Shown piece by piece: positions 48,375 to 60,046 of a stretch of DNA of 64,000 nucleotides (the first letter of the stretch is position 1; the number at the start of each line of letters is the position of its first letter). The notes beneath the pieces are model-generated. The model did no database searches. It was not told where the DNA came from and saw only the letters and a program-made list of their open reading frames with translations. A program made the translations under genes and the position numbers. This DNA is from Strigops habroptila (Eukaryota; Chordata; Aves; Psittaciformes; Psittacidae), in contig NC_046358.1 in the NCBI RefSeq assembly GCF_004027225.2, positions 4,678,720 to 4,742,719 on the forward strand. The letters are read 5' to 3'.

Positions 48375-51300
48375 GTAAGAGCAGCTCCATGCAGCTGTGC
48401 TCTAACTGACCTGTTCATCCTTGGAGCGAAGCTGTGGAGACCCATTTTGATAAATTTCCTGCAAGAAAAGTATTAGTAATATAACAATATATAAAGCAAG
48501 TCTAATAATTTGGCCTCATCTTGATGCCACTGTTGCTGCATTTATGAGCTGTGGGAGAATAATGCCTTTTACCTATTGGTTTTGCAGGAAAACTATGAAA
48601 ACAGCACAACAAGTAAGTAGGATTTTTACTGTGTTTTAAAGACAACTGTTAACTCTTGACTGTGTATCACACACTTTGTTGGTATGGGAGTAACTTGGCT
48701 TCAGAGCATGTGGAAGGACTTACTCTCAGGCCTTTTGAATAAGGCCATGTTTCCTAATTTGTTATTGAGCTGAGTACAGATATGTTTTCTCGTGGAAGTG
48801 CTTTACACATATCTTGGAGTATGGCTTGCTCAGTTAATTTAGGTGTGCATTCACAGGCTTGAGAATAAAATTTTAGTAAGATATTTGGATACTTTTCCAT
48901 GAAGTTGAGTGTTACAAAAAGACTGCTATTCATTTGCCTCCTTGACTACCTGGTGCAGCAGTAAAAGAAAGGGATGTTGGCTGTCAGAGAAATCTTAGCT
49001 TTGTGCTGGGGTAGAAGACAATGTAGGCTTAGCTGAAAAGCTTTTGTCAATTCACAAAATTGAAGGAGGTAATTGCAGATCTCCATAGAAGGTCGATGGA
49101 AATAAATCTGTAGGTAGATTTTAACTACAGCAAGGAAGGGGGTGATGCGCTGTGAGAGGCAGAGTCTTTGGGAAAATAGAGCACTGACCAGTTCTTTTGA
49201 GCTCTCATTTATTGCATGGAAGCAAAGGGATGTTGTAAAATTACTGCTCAGTGTATCTGGAGCTGGCTGAGGGACATGCTTTGAGTTCAAAGTAGTCAGT
49301 TGTTTGGACTCAAAGTTGTAGAGTCACTGGGATACAAGTATACCATGAGCTTAGTTTCTTGTTATTACAGCTTTTTGTGCTTTTTGAGGCATCTTTCAGT
49401 ATTTACAGTGCGGGGAAAATGTAAATGTATCATTTTGAAGGCTGTATCACACCAGATGTTCATTTGATTAAGGATGTGGCAGATGCCTTCTGTGATACCT
49501 CATTTGAGTTTTAAAAAGGGGTTGCAGGCTTTATGTGCCTAGGAATCCGGAGCTTGATTTCCCTTGACTTTGACTAGTCAATTAATCCAGTGCCTCTTGG
49601 GTGCGTGAATTCTGAATCTGGTCAACCCATCTCAAAAATGTGCTTCCCTGCAGAACATTTTTAGATGCCATGGATCCTTCTGGTGGGAACTGAGTGAACT
49701 TCTCTATAATAAACCACCATCATTACAGTGGACTCCCACAACCACGTAACCAAAGTAACAATCTGAAAAGGCAGACCGAAGCCTTTTTGGCTCAATAGAA
49801 GCAATTCTGTTGCAGGTTCTATGTAGATTCTGAATAGGAGGAAGTCCAGTCAGCACCTTTGGGCAATAACAACTATGAAAAGGGAAAGGTGCTGCTAGAT
49901 GTGACAGAGCTGGGCACATCTTCTGTTGAATAAACATGTTCAAAAAGACAAGAAACATAGATAGGCTTAGAAATAACTATGTTCATAAGTGTGTCAGTGT
50001 TGGATAGGGGGGAAAAACAAAAAAGGCTTTATATTTTGACAAAGAAAACTGCAATTATTGGCAAACTGGAAGAGATTGCCAGACAGGCTTGGGGCATATT
50101 CATCATACTTAAGAACAGGTCAAACAAACTGTGGACAGGAATAACACAGATAAAACTCTTTCTGCCTTAGGGAAAGCAGACAAAGGATAACCCCTGGAGG
50201 TCCTTGCAATTTCCAAAATTTATGATATTCTAACAATGGAGTTTCTGCTCAGAAATTTATATATCATAACAGATTTTCACTTCCATGCTTGTATCTAGAA
50301 ACTGACATTTGGTAGTAACCAAAAGATGTTACACTAGAAAGAAATTTCAGGACTCAGAATGGTTCCAAGCTGCTGTCAGGTGCATACTGAAGGTGAAATT
50401 ATTTGGCCCATGCTAAATTATAGCCTTCATCCTGTGTTATAACTTCACTCTTTGACACTGTGAAACCAGACAGGATTGTTGAGCTGGTTAGCCTGCACCT
50501 CTTGCAGTGAAATCTAGGGGAAAAGCATGTTTTTGTCCCTGGTTTCTTTTGACACTTTTCACACTGAAGCTGATAAAATGCTTTGCTGATTCTTAGGCGG
50601 AATATGACCAGGATTCTGCCCCTCAGCACAATCTACTGGGAATTTTTATAGTGGTTTGTCTAAACATCTATTTAATTTCTGTATGGATGTATTGGTTAGT
50701 GCCTCCTGTTCCCCTCCAAGCAAAGGGACCTGCCAAAGGCATTCCCATGGCTAAGGAGGCCTGTGCTATTGAGCACTGTGAAGTTGCATTCAGAATCTAA
50801 TTTGCCTCTTTTGCTTGTCTTTTTTCTTCCTTGCTTTTTGCAGCAACAGAACCTACTGAGGTAAGGACAGCTAAATGAGCTCTTTTGATTATTTTGGGGT
50901 TCAGCATTGATGAAAGTGAGGTCAAGACTCATGTACTCCACTCATATATCCATCTGTGCAGGAAATTCTTCTCCAATCAGCACTGTAACAGAGTGAGCGG
51001 TTACCATCCCTATTCCATTTATTGTTCCACAACGCCCAGATACAGCCCACATCCCTGGTCTAGTGGGAGGTGTCCCTGCCCATGGCAGGGGTTTGGAATT
51101 AGATGATCTTCAAGGTCCCTGTGATTATATGAGTCTATGATTCCCTTTATAATATCCATATTTGCCAAGATATCAAAGAGGAATATCTACCACACCATCG
51201 TACTTCTTTACTTTCTTAATGGTGCTGTATATAAAAGCTCAAGATTGCACTGGTGGAAGATAGTTTCAATGGAAACCTAGACACTTTTAATCTTTGCATG

Positions 51301-54300
51301 TTCTAGTATTTACTATTTATGTTATAATATAAAGTGAGAAATAACACATATCCATCATTGTTGCAGGTTACTACACAAGAGGATATATATGGTATGTATT
51401 ACTCTATCTAAATATAAGTATTTGATAGGATATACTGACTGTTAGCTACTGCAGAAAATAACACATGCTTAACACAAATTAATCTTCAGGAAGAAATTTT
51501 AAATGAAGGCACTCTCTATAATATTTCGTACAAAGCAGGGTCTTTTGGTTTTGGCCAATCCTTTGGCCTTGCTAAAAACCTCATCTGTAACTTCTGCTAA
51601 AAATAGCTCTGCTTAGATAATGCCCTTACTTAAGTCACTTCCAAAGGTTACAGAAAGCGCAGGGGCCATGTGCTTGTGCTTTTACTGATGTCAAGACTTA
51701 CTGCATAATGCTCAGCGTTGGTTAATTCTACTTGTCCCTGATGCTGGGCTTAGCTGGGGATATCAATAAAACCCATGGAATAGGAATGCAGTTCCAATTT
51801 CATTGGTTTCAAGGGTTTTTCAAGAGGTCAGCATGACCAGCAGCAAGCAGCGAGACTCCCTTCATCCTTTTTTGCCCCTAGAGTTTCATGCTGGGGGGTT
51901 GAGTGTGGACTGTGCATGCAGAAGGAAAACTGTGCTGTCGGGGGAGAGAGGGAAAGATTGAAAGATTGAAAGAGAATGGCTCTTGGGACGGGATTAATGC
52001 CAAAATAACCACAGGTGGAGGACCACAAGTTGGTGTCATTGAGCAAATATCTACACAACTGAACTCCATGCCAGTCCCTAAATAGGCTCTGTAAGTTTTA
52101 CATACACCACTGTAATCAGGACCCAGTCTAAGTAAGCTCCTGGAAACTCATTGGGTTAAAAATCAGGTTTTTTATTTTCTATGGGAATGATAAAGTGATC
52201 CTCTTGTATTTCTGTGCAGAATCTCCATCACCTACAGAGCCTGACACTGAGGAAGAAGTTATTTTTAACAGAATTCTGAAAATTAACAAAGGTAATACCA
52301 CCAACTCCCTGTTTATAATGGGTGTTCTGTTGCTTTTTTTGGGCGATGTGGGAGGTACAATGTCTTACCACAATCTGCACGAATGTTTTTCCCATCTTAC
52401 ACACCATCATGTAAGAGACACCCAGCATCAGGCCACTGTGAGGTGTGCTGAAGCCCCATGGCATCTCAAATCTATAGTGTCTACACTGAAAACAAAACCA
52501 GGTGTGGAGACAACTGAACTATCCAGACAGCTTCTTCAGCTTTAGCTCTACACATCTTCGTCATTCTTTGGACATAAAGAGAGAACTTGGATATTTGGAA
52601 GCTTTATTATTTAACTGCCATTTTCTTGAATGCAAGCATTGTTTGTATTCACACATCATATGGCTTTGTAGTACAGACTCCTAGATAAGCTATGGTCATT
52701 TCCATGCTCCCTGCTCCAGACTTCCTGCCCATTGATTCTTCCAAACGTTCCTCTTTCTGTCAGCTTGTCTTTCTCACTTCTTCCCCTTCAGCAGTCATTT
52801 AATAAGGTTTACTACTGTCTGTAGAAACGGACACTAAACATTCCTAGTTTTCTCTAGACAACACTCAATTCTCTTTCTGGTTTGCTTGCCTTCTTAGGTT
52901 TCTTTACTGGGGCCTCTTGCCTTTACTCAGCACCCTTCCTGGGCAGATATTTGATGCCATTCATTCAGTGCCACATGATAGATGATGCAATAGTACCAAA
53001 GTACTGCATCCCTCTCACTAGTGCTGTCATTTCTTGTCTTGACTCAACTCTGTCCAACAGAGTCAGAGCTTCCCATCTTTCCTCTTCACTAAGGACAGAG
53101 CAGCAAAAGTAGGGTTGCATTTAATGTCCATCTAGCCCAATAGTTCATTTCTCATGCTAGCCAGGAGCAGATGCTAGGGAAAAACAATGAGGATGAGTAA
53201 CACTTTTCCAAATGTGCTTAGTACATGTCCAGCAATCTGTGGCTCAGATATTCTCAACCTTTCTCTCTCACCACAGACAGCTCTCAGTACTTGCAAGAAG
53301 GTGACATAGCTCCACGAAGGAGTCGCAGTGCCATCAACTGTCGCTATTGCAATTGGCCGCAGTCCAGCGATGGGATTGTTCGTGTGCCCTACGTCTTGGA
53401 TCCTACTTATGGTGGGTGTAAATTTCTATAATCGTTTTTAATGGATTTTATTCAATAAGCTTCAGGTAGAAACCTACTTCTAGTAGCCACGCAAATAGCT
53501 GATTAAGTCAATTCTAAGGATTTACTTGTTCTGTGCAAGTACAGATGAATTGTAAATTATAAAGACCTGAACAGGAAAAAGAAAAGAGATCAAATATCCT
53601 TGAGAAGTTTGCCCCCTAATGCTTTGGGTCTGGTCTCTTGGAGACAAGAAAGATCATTCCCTCTAATGGTACCTTCCAGAATACCTGCCTTTGTAAGTTT
53701 CATGACTATTGCAGTGTGGTTTCAGTGGTCTACTTTTCATCAGCAAAACAGCTTTCCATAACTGTCTCCAAGTGTCTAATCAGAAGATACATCAACAATC
53801 ACCACTAAAATTTAAAACAAGTAGTTGAGAAAGAAAGGGTCCCACCGGAATCCATTTGGACACATAAAGAGGATAATGCAGGGCTATTAATATCTTAAAT
53901 GAAATTCACTACTGAATGAATTAATTATTGGTCCTTGTGTGATCCCCCCCCAATTAACCCTTTCTTCTCCAGAGGAGAGCCACATAAACGGGATTCATGA
54001 TGCCATGGCAGAATTTGAAGCACTGACTTGCATTAAATTTGTGAAACGCAAGACAGAACGTGACTACCTCAGCATTAAATCTGCCGATGGGTGAGTTGAA
54101 TGATTAGTTAACAAGTTATCTCTGCACTGGTTTTCTGTTCTTCACTACACTCATTCTGTGTGACCCTGGAGAGCGAAGAGGAATGGATTAAGAGAAGAAA
54201 CTATGTTTTACCACAGTGCCAAGGTATCCTCCTTGGATACCTTGCTAGTGCAAGTTACATCAGGAACTCAACAAAGACACTGAAGTGGTGCAGACCATGG

Positions 54301-57300
54301 GAAAGCACCATTAGGGTGGAAAGAATAACTAAGCTCATGTTTTCTGTGTGGTATAATGCACTCTTGAGCACAACATATAACAGGTTACTGGAGGTCTTAT
54401 TTGGACAGGTAAAACCAATTTCAACTTATGAAATAAACAGTCCTCCGAATCACACAGTTGGCTGTCAAGGTCAGAATTAGAGCCTATAAGAGAATTGTTT
54501 AACACTCATTAGCTTGAAAGTGCTATTCATCTTTGCTCCTGCTCTGTTAGAGTGTTCAGCATTTTGGAAAAACAATTGTTATTTCTAGGGACTTACAGTC
54601 ACTATGCACGAAGTCAGCATGTAGGAGCCTCCATGCTAATAAAGGTCTTCCAGGATGCTTTAGCAATGATCACACTGTGGTTTTCTACATCATGGTCAGT
54701 TTTGCCTTCCGTAGACTGACTATCAGAGTGGACAGAAATGAATCCTTCCACTCCCACCAGCCATGTGTGAAGCAAGGTTCTCTGTACTGTCCCTTTTCCT
54801 GCCTGACAATAAAAACCCCATAAGTTTCCTGTTGGTGTTCCATGCTTTTCTCAGCTGCTGGTCCAACTATGGAAGAGTAGGAGGTGGACAGACTGTCTCT
54901 GTGATGAAAGGAGGCTGCATGTGGAAAGGAATAATTCAACATGAACTGGACCATGCTCTGGGCTTTTTGCATGAACATTCTCGAAGTGACAGGGATAAAC
55001 ATGTAAAGATCATGTGGGAGTACATCAGTCCAGGTGAGCACTTTTGAACTCTTCAATGTAGAAAGTGGTGTAGATATATCCTACCATTCCCAGCTCTTCC
55101 TTCCTCCCTGAAGGGAGTAGATAGGAACTGTACACTAAGTACAATGTTATGTATTCCAGCTGACAGACCAGACTTCAAGAAATTTGAAAACTCCAATAAC
55201 CTGGGTCTTCCATATGATTATTCCTCAGTAATGCACTATGGCCCGTAAGTAGCAGCATGGCACAGCTTTTGTTGGAACTCAAATCTTACATTAGAATTAG
55301 TTTCTATAATAACTCCTTCCTAACAGTTTCCCCATTTTCCCTTCTGAGAAAAACACTGTGAGTCAGTTCAGACAAGCCCCTCCTTAAGATTATCCTATTC
55401 ACTATCCTTTAGCTTTCCATTAAGCAGCCATTCACAGCTAAGCTTGGGAATAAATGAGGGCATCTTGAGGTTGACTCTGCTTACTGCTGGATATGTTAAT
55501 TGAATCTATTTTAACAGCACTGTTAGTCACAACAGCAACATGAGTACAATTCTTGTTCTTCCTCCAAAGCTTTCCATTAAATCCTGAAAGAAGTAATCAT
55601 ACTTACAGAACATATTTTTTAATTTTTTTTTTTTAATTTTGCAGATATACATTCACTAATACCACTGGGAAAGCAACTATTGTACCAATTCCTGATGAAT
55701 CAGTACAAATTGGACAGAGGCAGGGATTAAGCAACTTGGACGTGGCCAAAATCAACAAACTTTACAATTGTAGTAAGTGTCTCAGAGCCATCCTTTCCTC
55801 ATTTACTCAGACCCTTCTCAGATATGTTTGGGCACACTGCAGAGACAGCAGTTTCTCATCAAAGACTATGAGACTATTCACCTAAATTCATGGTACCCAT
55901 CAGGGTTATGCTGGGAAAGAATGCAAAGGTGAAGCTAGAAGAACATTGTGATGAGTGGGAAAATGTTTTCTGCTTCTGAATTAAATCAGACACATTTATT
56001 ACTGGCATAAGTGGCCTAATTGCAAACCACACTGTAGCTTCACTGAAGTAATTTGGTTTCTTACAGCTCAAGAGACAACTATAAATACCACAGAGAACTA
56101 GAAATCTCTATTCCTCATTGCAGTTTGCATTTAAGACCTAAACCAAACCAGAACAGTTATAGGCTTCTCTGAACCAGAACAGTTTCATGAATTCTTGTCC
56201 AGTTTTCAAATGTTTAAGCTGTCATTCTATATTTGTATGTATTTTTAACTCTTTATTTTTAACCTTTGTTAGAAGATATTTTCCCATACAAACAGAGAAA
56301 TTTATTCAGTCAAAGGGAAAAAACATGATTAGTAAACTATTACCCCTTTCTCAGAGGAAAGCTTAAAACCTCCTCCTAAGCTTAGAGTTTAAGCATTGCA
56401 GAGACATCATATTTGCACTTGACTCTTCTAATATGACTTGACTTCCCCATCTCAGTGGGAAATAATGTCACCAATTACTGTGAATTGAAACCTCAATATA
56501 GAGGTGCAGAGAGATCCCTTGCTAAACTATGGAGCTAATCAATAAAAGCCGATGCTTTTCCCAAGCACTACTTTACTTTCCATTTTGATGCAGATACTTA
56601 TGCATTATGTGAAAATTAGGACAACATGGTTCTTCATTTTAATCAAGATGTATCAGTACTCTGAAACGAATGCTGGCAGATCAGAAAATCGAGACCAATC
56701 CATTCTGAAGAGATTGTAATTGTAAATGAGTGGAAGCTTCTGCAAGCCTGGTGCTGAAGCAAATATTGTTTTTTCCTTAGGTCGCTGCAGCACTATTCTC
56801 GATGCAGCATCTGGGTCACTGAGATCTGCCAACCACCCAAGAAATTACTCAGATAATACCAACTGTGTCTGGCTCATCCGAACCCGATCCAGAAAGGTAA
56901 TCACAGGTTAACAGTGGTCTTGGAATATGCCTGAACTTACTTCTTTATGTTAAGCATTTTGCACTTTGTCTGCATGCCAGTTGCCAGATAAAGATCTTTT
57001 CCATGAGAGAGTTTTCAGCCTAGTCTCTACTTCTTGTCCTTAAGCCAGGTATGGGCAAAGACAACTGCAGAGTTGTGATTTTGAAAAACTTCCATATGTT
57101 GAGCTTCAGGTTTGAAAAGTCAAGACAAAGCAGTCTGAGCATGAGAGCATTCAGTCAAAGGCCTGTTAGATCTGAACCCTGCAACTTCAGGGGATGAGTG
57201 TTAAGGCTGGGTAAGCAATTCCCATTTGGGCTTGGCTACAGCTTAGATTCTGTCTGTTCTAAAGATTCCATGAAAGAAGTTACAAACATGTATACTAAAG

Positions 57301-58581
57301 GCTGGTTTTCTCTTTCCTTCCAGATTTCCTTGCACTTTCAAGCCTTTGAGCTGCAGACAACCAGAGGCTGTCAGGGTGATTATGTTAAAGTTTATGATGG
57401 ATCCAGCAAGTCTTCTGCAGTTCTAATGGACAAGACTTGTGGATCAAAGTTACCCAATGACATAGTTGCTTCTAGTAATCTCATGCTCATAGAGTTCGTC
57501 ACAGATGGTGCTGGTACAGCTTCTGGTTTTGAAGCCATCTTTACTTCTGGTAGGTCTGAGAACAAGGAGAGTGGCAAAGAAAAACAGTCTGTGTCAAATC
57601 AACCTTCCTCTTCACAGAATAACAACATTGTTTGAGGAGCTGCTTTCTATAAAAGCCATTATTTTCTACCTTGCTTTTGATATAATGGATTAGTCTCACA
57701 CTGATACCATTTATTCATTCAGGCAGATGGGGCCATGCTCAGATCAAGTGGTGTTGGCTAGGTGATTCACTGTTCACCTTGCTTCTCAAATATATGTCAT
57801 TCCAAAGCATGTGCCATTACAGATAACATCAGTTTAATGTTACTGCTAGTGTTACTAGCATGGTAGAAAGAGAATAAATCATAATGCAGTATTTAAATAT
57901 ATTGCTCCTCTGAAAAAGATGCAGTTTCTAATCACACAGTTCAGAAGGCAAGACAGATCTATGATGAAGCAGGTCACCCAGCCCTATGGCAAGGAGAGAG
58001 ACAGTATTTCCATGGTCAGGATCCCTGGAATGTATCCACATAAACCACATTTTCTTCAGTCCCATTTAATTAAGGACTAAGGCCATGATTATACAATTAA
58101 GTTACCACAGGCTTCAAGTTAGCATGTATCAGCTAGAATAAAGAAGTACCTATGTGCATATCTATAGCCTACAGCAACTGCACAGTAGTGCAGCTTGCAT
58201 TAGTATGGAAGAAAGCTCAGCTATGTTGTATGACCTTGTATTTTGCCATGGAATAAGAACAAGCACACAGACTGCATAAATCCACTGAAATGCTTAAAGA
58301 AACTTAACCATATACCCAAATCAAACAGGAATTTTGCATTGTCTTTATGTAGTATCTATTTCTGTCCATTGTAGCTATGGAAGGAAAGAAGAATAAGAAA
58401 ACTCCCCATGCCACTTTGATGTTTCAATAACTATAAACCAATCGTAGTTGTCAAATCAAATGTGATTTAACATTTACATATTTCAGAGATACTACGGTTT
58501 GTTCAGAGAGCTCTGAAAGCTAAATATTCTTTCATTTCTCTTACAGTAAGGATCCAAGGAAAACGTAGCATTCAGGACTGA
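48306..58581 (+). CDS. Astacin-family metalloprotease, hatching-enzyme type, with one CUB domain; complete in 13 exons
   Basis: Thirteen exons with GT-AG junctions and matching phases give 1,230 bases, 409 residues. Order: signal peptide (1-20, MDLKVFLVFAAFLLHSTLC); Thr/Glu-rich propeptide with the astacin aspartate switch EGD (D79), which holds the enzyme inactive, and a basic stretch RRSRSA (83-88) where cleavage should free the mature enzyme; catalytic domain (about 88-284) with HELDHALGFLHEHSRSD, where H183, H187 and H193 bind zinc and E184 is catalytic; Met-turn SVMHYG (M238, Y240); CUB domain (287-398) with four cysteines and the acidic residues of calcium-binding CUBs. All key residues are present, so it should be a secreted active protease. 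Frog, fish and bird hatching enzymes share this plan; several carry two CUBs, fish HCE none. ATG 48306 is the first ATG, with A at -3 and G at +4. It could be an oviduct or skin astacin rather than the egg-envelope enzyme. Confidence 0.95.
48588..48612 (+). CDS. Astacin gene exon 2, micro-exon of 25 nt
   Basis: The acceptor TTTTGCAG precedes GAAAACTATGAAAACAGC and the donor is GTAAGT. It encodes ENYENSTT, including an N-S-T glycosylation site. It starts in phase 0 and ends in phase 1. Confidence 0.85.
48613..50843 (+). other. Astacin gene intron 2
   Basis: 2,231 bp with GT-AG ends, the longest intron of this gene. I recognise no repeat or coding segment. Confidence 0.8.
50844..50860 (+). CDS. 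Astacin gene exon 3, micro-exon of 17 nt
   Basis: The acceptor TTTTTGCAG precedes CAACAGAACCTACTGAG and the donor is GTAAGG. It encodes TEPTE after completing a Thr codon, entering in phase 1 and leaving in phase 0. The 17-nt length makes this the least certain exon, but both splice sites are strong and only this exon makes the phases fit. Confidence 0.8.
51053..51145 (+). mobile_element. CR1 LINE, short 3' end, in astacin intron 3
   Basis: CCCTGGTCTAGTGGGAGGTG, TCCCTGCCCATGGCAGGGGT, TTAGATGATCTTCAAGGTCC and a damaged octamer end (GAGTCTATGATTCC). Part of the usual CCAACCCAAACC segment is missing, an internal deletion. Confidence 0.92.
51367..51391 (+). CDS. Astacin gene exon 4, micro-exon of 25 nt
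   Basis: The acceptor TTGTTGCAG precedes GTTACTACACAAGAGG and the donor is GTATGT. It encodes VTTQEDIY. It has the same length and phases as exon 2 (0 in, 1 out). Confidence 0.83.
52220..52291 (+). CDS. Astacin gene exon 5
   Basis: Encodes ESPSPTEPDTEEEVIFNRI and LKINK, the acidic propeptide and the helix that precedes the aspartate switch. The acceptor is TCTGTGCAG and the donor GTAATA; 72 bp, phase 1 to 1. Confidence 0.93.
53105..53195. repeat. Possible old interspersed repeat in astacin intron 5
   Basis: TGTCCATCTAGCCCAATAGT followed by CTAGCCAGGAGCAGATGCTA resembles a repeat common in reptile and bird genomes (the type with CCATCTAGCCCAGTATCC and CCAGCAGCAGATGC). The match is by memory and diverged; limits and family are uncertain. 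Confidence 0.4.
53277..53411 (+). CDS. Astacin gene exon 6
   Basis: Encodes the end of the propeptide (YLQEGDIAPRRSRSA with aspartate switch D79) and the start of the enzyme (INCRYCNWP, then GIVRVPYVLD). The acceptor is CACCACAG and the donor GTGGGT. Confidence 0.95.
53973..54090 (+). CDS. Astacin gene exon 7
   Basis: Encodes ESHINGIHDAMAEFEALTC, IKFVKRKTERDYLSIKSADG: the astacin helix A and the strand before the active site. The acceptor is CTTCTCCAG and the donor GTGAGT; it ends in phase 2. Confidence 0.95.
54855..55033 (+). CDS. Astacin gene exon 8 (zinc site)
   Basis: Encodes CWSNYGRVGGGQTVSV, the second core cysteine GGCMWKG and the zinc helix with H183, E184, H187, G190, H193, E194, R197, D199. 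The acceptor is TTTTCTCAG and the donor GTGAGC. Confidence 0.97.
55160..55244 (+). CDS. Astacin gene exon 9 (Met-turn)
   Basis: Encodes ADRPDFKKFENSNNLGL, then PYDYSSVMHYGP with Met238 and the tyrosine (Tyr240) that can act as a fifth zinc ligand. The acceptor is TATTCCAG and the donor GTAAGT. Confidence 0.97.
55645..55772 (+). CDS. Astacin gene exon 10
   Basis: Encodes YTFTNTTGKATIVP, IGQRQGLSNLDVAKINKLYN and C, the end of the astacin domain including an N-T-T glycosylation site. The acceptor follows a long T-rich tract and the donor is GTAAGT. Confidence 0.96.
56781..56896 (+). CDS. Astacin gene exon 11 (first half of CUB)
   Basis: Encodes SRCSTILDAASGSLRSANHP, RNYSDNTNCVWLI and RTRSRK: the first two CUB cysteines (C1, C2) and the P-x-Y region. 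The acceptor is TTCCTTAG and the donor GTAATC, phase 0. Confidence 0.95.
57324..57549 (+). CDS. Astacin gene exon 12 (second half of CUB)
   Basis: Encodes ISLHFQAFELQ, then GCQGDYVKVYDG, KTCG, and LIEFVTDGAGTASGFEAIFTS. It carries CUB cysteines C3 and C4 and the three acidic positions of a calcium-binding CUB. The donor is GTAGGT in phase 1. Reading on without splicing adds 28 residues to a stop at 57635. Confidence 0.95.
57550..57635 (+). CDS. Alternative C-terminal extension of exon 12
   Basis: If the exon 12 donor is not used, the frame continues as a Ser/Asn/Lys-rich hydrophilic tail (starting GRSENKESGKEKQ, ending NNNIV) to a stop at 57633-57635. An AATAAA at 57873-57878 could end such a transcript. 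It may simply be intron. Confidence 0.3.
57873..57878 (+). terminator. Possible internal polyadenylation signal AATAAA
   Basis: Lies in the last astacin intron about 240 bases past the read-through stop. It would terminate a transcript that keeps exon 12 unspliced. Confidence 0.3.
58547..58581 (+). CDS. Astacin gene exon 13 (terminal)
   Basis: The acceptor TTTCTCTTACAG precedes TAAGGATCCAAGG. Joined to the last G of exon 12 it encodes VRIQGKRSIQD and TGA. Two polyadenylation signals follow at 58810 and 58825. The assignment rests on phase fit and on those signals. Confidence 0.75.
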
Positions 58582-58809
58582 CTTGATGAAGAAGAACTTA
58601 TTCTGTGAATATTGAAATTATATGTTTCCTACTTTGCTCTTATCCTGGCTTGGATCAGTATGAAATTTAATTCTATTAAGAATCGAAGTTTTCATCTTCC
58701 TGAGAAAGTTTATTCCCCAAGCCATATAGATGTATGAATTCTATACATCTGGCATGCTCCTCCTGTTATCTGCACTGTTAAGTTATTACCTCTTTCTATT
58801 TAACAATTA

Positions 58810-58830
58810 AATAAAAAGCTTCATAATAAA
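58810..58830 (+). terminator. Polyadenylation signals of the astacin gene
   Basis: Two AATAAA hexamers, 58810-58815 and 58825-58830, about 230-250 bases after the stop codon. T-rich sequence follows (TTTCCATTTCTATTTTCC). The expected cleavage point is about 58840-58850. Confidence 0.75.
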
Positions 58831-60046
58831 ACAAGTTTCCATTTCTATTTTCCAGTAGTTCCTTCCAGCTATACACACTATCGGTGTGCTCTTACTTCTT
58901 AGCCTCCTTTATTCAGCCACAGGGGTGACGACATCACCACAGGTTTAGTTAGTGGGCTGAAGAAACAAGCTGCAAGCTTTACAAATTCATTTTACGATCT
59001 TCACAGCCTTGAGCATGAAAAGGTCTTAGATAAAGAGCCTTTTCCCAGCCTAACGTTCAAGCTTCCTATAATGACATTTAACAATCATGTTATATCCTTA
59101 AATTGCAGGAAAAATGGAAAAGACAAAACTGTTGCCAGAAAAGTACTTCTTATTGCAGTTTTTCTCATACAGTTTGGGCAGGCAGGGGACAGTTAAGGGT
59201 GCTTGTTTATCTGCATGCCATCTTTAGCCCACAGATATAGTAAGTCTATCATAGGACAAGAGTTGCACTAGATTATGCTGCCAGAGTTCATGCACATCTT
59301 CAGTTCTTCAGGCAAGAAGCTAAAGAATTTCTGTCAGGCAAAAAGCTGAACTCTCCTCTTCTGATTTCATAAGGAGAACAGAGAGCTGCAAGAGTGGCTG
59401 AGCTCCTGGAGAGTTCATTTCACAGCCTTCACCTGCAGTCACACTTTTAAAATGACATCCTCCTGACCAAGACAAGCCTGTAAGAGATCTGAGAACAAAA
59501 TAGGCTGCTATTTTACTCCTGTAGCATAGACAGATAGTTAAACATGACTAATCCGGGTATTTAATACTTATATTTTTAGGTCTGAAAAAAGCAAATACTT
59601 TTCCTGTTCTTGCTCTGTAACACTAGGAACCTTGAAATTTGTCTCATGGAAATACATTTCTAGAAAAGAACAGTGGGAAATGAATTTGAATCTCAGAGTA
59701 AAATTTATATAGCAAAAGACAAATTATTAATTTATTTTCTTTTGTCAAAGGAGACACCAGAAAGACTTAATTTGCAAGAATTTACTCAAAGCCCTGTCTG
59801 TATTCATACTATTTGCTGAAGAATTAGTCACTTCTTGATGGTAGAGAAACTAATACCATTGAAGATTGCTTCTTTATTCACAGTGGCTGTGCAAATGCCT
59901 CTGAACACAGCAATTTTGAGTCTGCTTTAGAAGAGACATTTCTTCAGTTCTTCACACTGCAAGATGGGTTCAGTGTCTGATATGTTTCTCTAGTTACTCT
60001 CAGCAGCCAAGTGTTGCTTATCAACACATCATTAAAGGAGTAGTCC

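Noticed and set aside
54160-54480. Open frame of 106 codons in astacin intron 7
   Set aside because: It lies between two well-defined exons and does not match the astacin fold; the flanking exons join directly in phase 2.
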